Source: Glossina fuscipes
Lineage: Eukaryota > Arthropoda > Insecta > Diptera > Glossinidae
DNA: 64,000 nt
NCBI RefSeq assembly: GCF_014805625.2
Contig: NW_023998414.1
Span: 18,209,280 to 18,273,279, forward strand
Direction: 5' to 3'
Below are positions 58,587-64,000 of the stretch, one piece after another. The notes beneath the pieces are model-generated. The model was not told the origin of the DNA, did not search any database, and worked only from the letters and a program-made list of their open reading frames with translations. Both the position numbers and the translations under genes were made by a program. Every line of letters starts with the position of its first letter. Within the stretch, counting starts at the first letter, position 1.

Positions 58587-61500
58587 GTAATCGTATGCAT
58601 ATCATTAAATAATATGCCTCTCTATCTATGATTACAGACAGCCGCTATATAAATATATTTGCATTGCAGAGAACATCATCCTCAAGTGGCCCACGAATGC
58701 GAAAATCGTATGAGCACTTTTCGCGTAATGACCATTTTATTAAGTTGCCTTATCGCTATGTACTGTTTATTGCCATTAATAATATTATTTGTGGACGTAG
58801 GCTGGAATGCACCTGAGAAACCTTTTCCTTACAAAATGTTATTTCCCTATGATGCTCATCATGGCTGGCGTTATGCGTTTACTTATGCTTTCACTTCGTA
58901 TGCTGGCATTTGTGTGGTCACTACATTGTTCGCTGAAGACTCGATATTTGGATTTTTCGTTACTTACACTTGCGGCAAGTTTCGTCTATTGCATCAACGT
59001 ATAGATAACATAATATCAGACTCAAATGAATTGATCAGGAAACGTCAAAACGATAACGACATCCAACGAATTTGTGAAAAGAAATTGAATGAAATTGCTT
59101 ACGATCATAATAAACTTATAGAGTGAGTACAATAATGTAATGCAGAAATTTTATATCCACTCCCAGACACAGACAGGATGCACACACCGATTGCAAACAG
59201 CTCATATGACAAGACAAGGAAAGATGTAATATAAATGTAACATACCCATTAAAACTGCATTAGCCAGAGACGCCTTGAAGAGTACCGCTTATACCCATTA
59301 TTTCAGGTGATGAACTTCCAAAGAAAGTAGACAAAAGAAAAACAAAAAACAAAAAACAAAACCTAACAGCATCAATAAGTCGAATAAAAACAAGTTAAGA
59401 ACACTACGGGGTAAATAGAGTTGACATCTGCCATCTCGAGAAAAAAAAAAAAAAAGTGATGATGATTATGATGAAATGCAAAGTATTTTATTAATTGGGG
59501 CCTTGTCATTTGACCAATCAGAACTATTGTCGTAACGACTTTTTAAATGCTCTCAGCGTATAAAGAGATCAAGCTTCATATCGATATCTGCTTTAAAGTG
59601 CAAGTTAGAATTGTTCGGCAACGAGCAAGACTCAAAAGAAATTTGACACACGACCCTTGCCCGTATGAAGATCTTTCGCGACAAACTATGTGGTTACGCA
59701 TACATTTTCCAAATTGCTTGTGAAGCAATTGTTCTTTGAGCGTCGAATTTAAAGTACGTTCTCTCTGGGTCTGACGGCAACTTTGCAACTTTAGTTATGT
59801 CGGCATTTGCTTTTGAATTCAGTCGAAATTTTTTTTGTATGAGTTATAAGACCGCATTCCATCTCTGCTGATGTTTTGGATCATTCTTGTACCAGCATTA
59901 GCGTTATTATTTGCGAAGATTCGAATAGGGGAAGGATGCAAAAATGATGCCATTTTATCAGTTACTGAGTACCTTAAGTACCTTAAGCAAGTACCTTAAT
60001 ATCGTATTTTGTCTGTTATACTAGGGGAGAAAGAAACTTTCATAGTTTATCATAATACTGGATGGGCGTGATTGATAATTCAAATGTTGTGTGTGAGTAT
60101 CTCAATAAATTATATTGAGCTCGCACCTGAATATAACCAAATGTCGCTCGCAACGCTTTCGCATATTCGCATATTCGCACATTTATCGAACACATGGAAT
60201 GTTTGTTAAATACCACATAGTAGGTGATGTTTGTGTCGATGTTTTACGAAAGAGTTCATGAATACGAACAAACCCTAATCAAACATGTTTATATTGATGT
60301 ATTTCGCTTTTTTGACTCCCAAAAAGCAAAAAGACACGCGCCATATACGAGGAGAATGGGACCGAATATGTGTCTTAAGGATAATTTGAAAATTTTCATC
60401 TCAGGAATTTTAATCTCAAATGTGTCCAATCAGCCAATATTTGGACTCAGTCGGAGCGCAACTAACTCTTCTCAAAAATTTTCGAAAGCTTGCTAGAAAG
60501 TTCGCATTTGAAATTTAATTGATTTTCCACACGAATATTGCCGTAAACACAATATAATGTAATATTGTATGTACAAATAAGTTTTGAAAGCTTTCTTTCA
60601 TAACTTTGAAGCTATATTCAGAGAAGTTGGTACAATGTGTTGTTCATCGTTAGCGACAATTCTCCCACCCCCTTTTAGGCAATTATCAAACTCCTTCTCC
60701 TCCTCTTCTAATTCTAAGGCTATCCCGAAAGGAACTCATCGTCATAAGAATTAAAGTATCGTCTGAGCAAAGTAATCTATTGGAACTAGCGTTAATCAAA
60801 AGAAGTAATGTCTGCATGTGGGGGCCGAATTCGTTAATACGAAAAGCTCACGATATCAACACCTTTGATATATTATTTCCATTTCTTGGCGCAATTGCGA
60901 ATTGCAAATGATCAAGCATCAAAGATATTCAGCCGTCGATATTACTGGTTCGCATACTCTTCATCAAGATTATTTAAGCTTTGGATATTGTAGCGCATTC
61001 ATTGGGCGTCACTGGTAAGGATTTAGCCGCACTACCCTTTGAAATAATTAGAAAAAGTAAAATTTGTCGCAAATTTCATTTTTTTTTTGCAAAAAAACTA
61101 CATCTACTCAAGGCTCCGGGAAACTATGTCGTGTACGCTTTAGTGTAATAATTTACCCAATTGCATATAGCTTAAAGACAGCAGTTTCAAATGAAGAAGT
61201 TATAGTTTTATGTCTATAGTTGCAGTACTAATTATAATTCCTCTTACCGAACCTCGAACCGAACTAATTTGTACTCCCAATAAACATTATTTATTTAGAG
61301 ATTGATTATTCTATTATTGGCTGCCAAATACACTTTATTCGATAATATCTTTCCATATCTATGCAATTCGGTAAAAACTTAAATCAGAACTCTGAACTGA
61401 ACTACAAGATCTGAACATCAAAAGCCAAGCTTGAGTTTTCAAAAATTTTCCTCTCTTTTTGCAAGATTTTCAAATCGTTTGGAGCACTTTTTCAATCCGA

Positions 61501-62165
61501 TTTTATTAGTAAATTTTCTAATATCGTCGGTATTAATTTGCATGGTGGGTTTTCAATTGGTTACTGGTCAAGACATGTTTATTGGAGATTATGTTAAATT
61601 CATTGTTTATATATCGTCCAGTCTATCGCAGCTCTATATACTTTGTTGGAATGGTGACGATTTGATACAGCATGTAAGTCCTCTATTAGATATTTTTATC
61701 CTTCCTTATCATTTCAAATGTTTTTTTATTAACTTATTCATCTTTCTTTTTTTTTTAATTTTAATAAACAATAAAAGTCGACTGAAACCGCCAAGCATTT
61801 GTATGGCTGTAATTGGGAGGGCGTAACTCTAAATATACAAAATGCAAAGAGACTCCCTAATTGGCATCGAGTGGAAGTATTTCATTTAACGTCGATCCAT
61901 CCGACTAACAAAGAATTTAGGCAAAATTTACAAATAATGATTTTGTGCAGCCAACGGCCAGTGAAGATAACGGCTTTAAAATTTTCTATATTATCTTTAC
62001 AAAGCTTCACAGCGGTAACTTTAAAAGCAGCGTACATCATAAGTTCTAAAAAAAGTTTTTTTCTTTTATTTTTTCTAGATTTTAAGCACCTCAATGAGTT
62101 ATTTCACTTTATTGCAAACAGTTTACAATGCAGATCAAGAGGAAGATCATAGTAATAATTCATAA
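58216..62165 (+). CDS. Or13a: Odorant receptor (7tm_6 family), Or13a-like
   Basis: Five exons (58216-58586, 58670-59122, 61466-61673, 61778-62014, 62079-62165) join with GT-AG borders and matching phases (2, 2, 0, 0) into 451 residues. Insect odorant receptors are seven-pass proteins with inverted topology that form ligand-gated cation channels with Orco in olfactory neuron dendrites. Hydrophobic segments lie near residues 46-72, 80-100, 142-166, 193-222, 284-306, 316-338 and 406-436. The C-terminal SLQSFTAILSTSMSYFTLL is the conserved family motif. The phrases QCVWLKLNGSWPL, TTENCCTTFMG, SYAGICVVTTLFAED and ISSVLICMVGFQ agree with what I recall of Drosophila Or13a; this is memory, not a search. 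A stretch of about 15 residues after NWEG (361-375) seems extra. Intron 2 (2.3 kb) holds a mariner remnant; the other introns are 64-104 bases. It looks intact and functional. Confidence 0.9.
58670..59122 (+). CDS. Or13a: Odorant receptor exon 2
   Basis: Acceptor TTGCATTGCAG, then REHHPQVAHECENRM onward. It includes the third and fourth hydrophobic segments and the intracellular-loop helix with DIQRICEKKLNEIAYDHNKL. It ends two bases into a Glu codon at donor GTGAGT (59123). Confidence 0.9.
59123..61465 (+). other. Odorant receptor intron 2 (2.34 kb)
   Basis: Phase 2 intron, GTGAGT donor and TTTTTGCAAG acceptor. It holds a mariner remnant (60565-61278, inverted) and otherwise unremarkable AT-rich sequence. 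The intron is far larger than its 64-104 base neighbours, partly because of the insertion. Confidence 0.85.
60565..61278 (-). mobile_element. mariner remnant, inverted copy inside the Or intron
   Basis: On the minus strand this aligns by eye with 45983-46815. It begins with GGGAGTACAAATTAG, near-identical to the other copy's GGGAGTGCAAATTAG. Both share CTTCTTCATTTGAAA, CATGCAGACATTACTTCTT (GCAGACATTACTTGTT in the other) and a degraded form of the LPERWEK region with CGCTAACGATGAA. Both end in CTTTCAAAACTTATT or CTTCAAAACTTATT. The sequence is more decayed than the 46 kb copy and has no open transposase. Confidence 0.6.
61466..61673 (+). CDS. Or13a: Odorant receptor exon 3
   Basis: Completes the split Glu codon and encodes FSNRLEHFFNPILLVNFLIS through CWNGDDLIQH. 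This holds the fifth and sixth hydrophobic segments. The donor GTAAGT starts at 61674. Confidence 0.9.
61778..62014 (+). CDS. Or13a: Odorant receptor exon 4
   Basis: Acceptor ACAATAAAAG is weak by sequence but supported by frame and homology. Encodes STETAKHLYGCNWEG through SILSLQSFTA, 79 codons exactly. The donor GTAACT starts at 62015. Residues 361-375 have no counterpart in my recollection of the fly orthologue. Confidence 0.85.
62079..62165 (+). CDS. Or13a: Odorant receptor exon 5
   Basis: Acceptor ATTTTTTCTAG, then ILSTSMSYFTLLQTVYNADQ and a short acidic tail ending in TAA at 62163-62165. This position of the last intron, within the final transmembrane motif, is characteristic of insect Or genes. 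Confidence 0.9.
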   Translation: MLSTSMSYFTLLQTVYNADQEEDHSNNS

Positions 62166-62258
62166 ATTTTTTCTTATTAGAGTTAACAATGGGTTTATTA
62201 ATATTACATTATACATGCTTTGAACATTTTTTAATTATAATCACAAATCGTAAGTTTC

Positions 62259-62272
62259 ATTATTATTATTAC

Positions 62273-62304
<32 letters not shown>
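62259..62304. repeat. (TTA)n microsatellite between convergent genes
   Basis: About fifteen TTA/ATT units with one ACT interruption, in the 259-base space between the Or stop and the UPF0415 stop. Seen directly. Confidence 0.9.
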
Positions 62305-62305
<1 letters not shown>

Positions 62306-62424
62306 GCAATGGTGTGGCTGGTGTGGCAGTATCTTCTTTTGATTCCGTTAAAGCCCGGGCCTGATGTGTAAATACCGGGACATTAACACCCTTTCAAAAT
62401 CAAAGGTTTCAATAGTTTTATAAG

Positions 62425-62756
62425 TTATTTTTTCATTTTTCCAAAATTCGTATACAAATCGATACGATTTTCCTTAAATGTTACCTGCATTTTGGCTGAT
62501 CTCACAAACGCTTTGTTCGAGGTGACAGTAAGAGCTTTCATATGCATGCCGAAAGCGAATATTAACAAACTGCGCTCATTAATTTTACCGCTAAACTTAA
62601 TACTCGACAATTCGTCTGGTATTTCTGTGACATCCGACAATATTTCGATGCGTCTTGTAAATTCTTCGGCACGCTGCTTTTCCTTCGGACCGCCGAGTAA
62701 CGAGACAATGTCTTCAAACGATTTGTACGCGGTTTTACAGCAAATTAAGCGTTTAT
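62425..62756 (-). CDS. UPF0415 last exon
   Basis: 110 codons including the stop, entered in phase 1 after the TTTCCAG acceptor (completing an Asp codon before KRLICCK). It carries the GGPKEKQRAEEF, KINERSLLIF and TSNKAFVRSA blocks. Confidence 0.88.
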
Positions 62757-63966
62757 CTGGAAAGAAAAAATTAATAAAAACGTGGAATAACCTCTCAAAA
62801 TAGTACAAATAATTTCTAATTGATTTGTTTGGATTTTCGTTCTATCCACAACACTTGCACGTGATCTTCATAATTATTGAATGTTTCGTACACTTTCCAC
62901 TTTCGATTACTTTTTTTGAGATTATATCTTGATATTTTTTAATGTTTTAACTTTTCAAAGATCTATAAAACCGTGCTTTACAATAAAACTTGCAAACTAT
63001 CAAAATTTTACATTGAGATTTCCTATTGTCAGCTCAATAGTTTCATATCAGACTGTCACATTTGACCAAGTCAAATGCATTCAAGTTTATGTTGGCGAAA
63101 TACGAGGTCCAGTGATGAGATATTAAGCATGACTACCATCGGATTTTCCAAAAAGGCAAAGAGATATGGTGAGTGGGCCGGGCAAAATAATCAAGCTATT
63201 AAAAATAAAATTTCGCGAGATAGCTTCTAATGACATGTCTTGATGTCGTTTATTGAATTCTTACCAATGGTATTTCGAAAGCTTTGTTATATTTTTAAGT
63301 TTTTTTCCGCTACGGAAAATTTTATTTTTCAATTTTTTAACGATGCCTAAAACTGCAGGGCCGATAGCCAAGAAGTCGGAAATTTATCGAATTCGACGAA
63401 GACTATCAAGAATTTATTATTATAAAAGTCTTGTGCTAGAAGGATTTATTGTACTCGATGCGAGTTTGAGATCTCTGTTGAAATTTGTTGTTTTTTGAAA
63501 CGGCATGAATAACTTTTAATCTTTATCAGTGCGATGGTCAGACGATAATTTTCATAAAATCAACTTTAATAATTTTCTTTTAAAAATCCGTGTACTAAGT
63601 ACTTTCTTAAGATATCTGAGAGATATCTGAGGGCAGTAAGCAATTTGAATATTAATATATAATTTTTAAGCGATCAATCTTACCAGTAAATAGTTTATCT
63701 AAAATTGGCTTTAATGGTGTATCACGTTCCTTTTCTGCTTGTTCCGTTAAAATAGGCTCTTGAAATTTCCAATAGCAACTACCATTGCAAACGTTCGAAA
63801 TGTATGCCAGTAAAGTAGTGACATCTAAATTAAGAGTGCTGACGTTGCTTAAATCAGAAGCATCCGCCGAATCGGGCGGTTGTTCCAACGATGCTATCTC
63901 TATACCTTCTTTTATTAAATCTTCCGCCAGGTCACTCTCAATGTTATGGCTAAAATAGAAAACCAC
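62425..63966 (-). CDS. UPF0415 / C7orf25-like protein (DUF1308), 5'-partial
   Basis: Two exons (63684-63966 and 62425-62756, minus strand) give the last 204 residues or so of a protein related to human UPF0415 protein C7orf25, whose function is not known to me. The first visible exon opens with VVFYFSHNIESDLAEDLI, equivalent to the human HIIFAFYNS region. It then runs to LDVTTLLAYISNVCNG, KFQEPILTEQAEKERDTPL and LDKLFT. The last exon has KRLICCKTAYKSFEDIV, LGGPKEKQRAEEFTRRIEIL, INERSLLIFAFG and ALTVTSNKAFVRSA, ending KMKK before TAA. The LTEQAE, GGP-x-E-x-x-R and SN-x-x-FVR-x-A blocks are conserved in the family. Splice sites are GTAAGA and TTTCCAG. The N-terminal half lies beyond base 64000. 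The gene converges on the odorant receptor with 259 bases between stops. Confidence 0.88.
62757..63683 (-). other. UPF0415 intron (927 bases), no gene seen
   Basis: GT-AG intron. A plus-strand frame at 63253-63498 (81 codons) is open but has no recognisable domain. I see no clear repeat. Confidence 0.75.
63684..63966 (-). CDS. UPF0415 penultimate exon (upstream exons outside window)
   Basis: 94 codons plus one base. The acceptor is GGGCCTTCAG just upstream (63967-63976), and the donor GTAAGA starts at 63683. A possible ATG at 63978 in the same frame lies within the presumed intron tail; homology to family members with about 200 more N-terminal residues favours splicing over starting there. 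Confidence 0.8.
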
Positions 63967-64000
63967 CTGAAGGCCCATTAAAATAACAATTTAAATAAAA

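Noticed and set aside
1..64000. CRISPR array, bacterial operon or prophage
   Set aside because: There are no spaced identical repeats, no ribosome-binding sites and no compact gene order. Introns with GT-AG borders show this is animal nuclear DNA.

Overview
The window reads as genomic DNA from a higher fly (Brachycera, Schizophora), probably a tephritid fruit fly or close relative. This is inference. It rests on an insect-type odorant receptor that looks like an orthologue of Drosophila Or13a, a UBL3 protein that keeps the family's sequence almost unchanged, very AT-rich sequence full of microsatellites, and many copies of a short repeat resembling the fly DINE-1/Helentron family. Nothing suggests a bacterium, plasmid or virus. 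Two runs of N (16433-16832 and 50398-50497) are assembly gaps, so order and orientation across them depend on the assembly.

Layout. Bases 1-18397 hold no gene I can recognise, only decayed retroelement pieces (a LINE RNase H remnant near 4.0 kb and an ORF1-like piece near 13.0 kb), DINE-1-like repeats and microsatellites. Bases 18398-41587 carry three coding exons of a UBL3 (membrane-anchored ubiquitin-fold) gene on the + strand. The first two are split by a 21.5 kb intron, and the initiating exon is not in the window. An AT-rich 3' UTR follows. From about 42.3 to 54.2 kb I see no credible gene, but there is a mariner transposon remnant at 46 kb, A-rich low-complexity blocks, a gap, and some unassigned open frames on the minus strand at 51-52.8 kb. 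At 54.3-55.6 kb (minus) lies an intronless, disabled copy of a Dbp80/DDX19 DEAD-box helicase.

Bases 58216-62165 hold a complete five-exon odorant receptor of 451 residues. Its second intron contains a second mariner remnant, inverted relative to the 46 kb copy. Converging on it, 62425-63966 (minus) carries the last two exons of a UPF0415/C7orf25 (DUF1308) gene, whose 5' part lies beyond the window's right edge.

The genes are ordinary nuclear genes with unrelated jobs: membrane protein sorting (UBL3), olfaction (Or), and an uncharacterised conserved protein (UPF0415). They do not form a pathway. I found no new biological system. The points most worth a second look are the helicase retrocopy, the inverted mariner pair, and the hairpin-ended repeat family.
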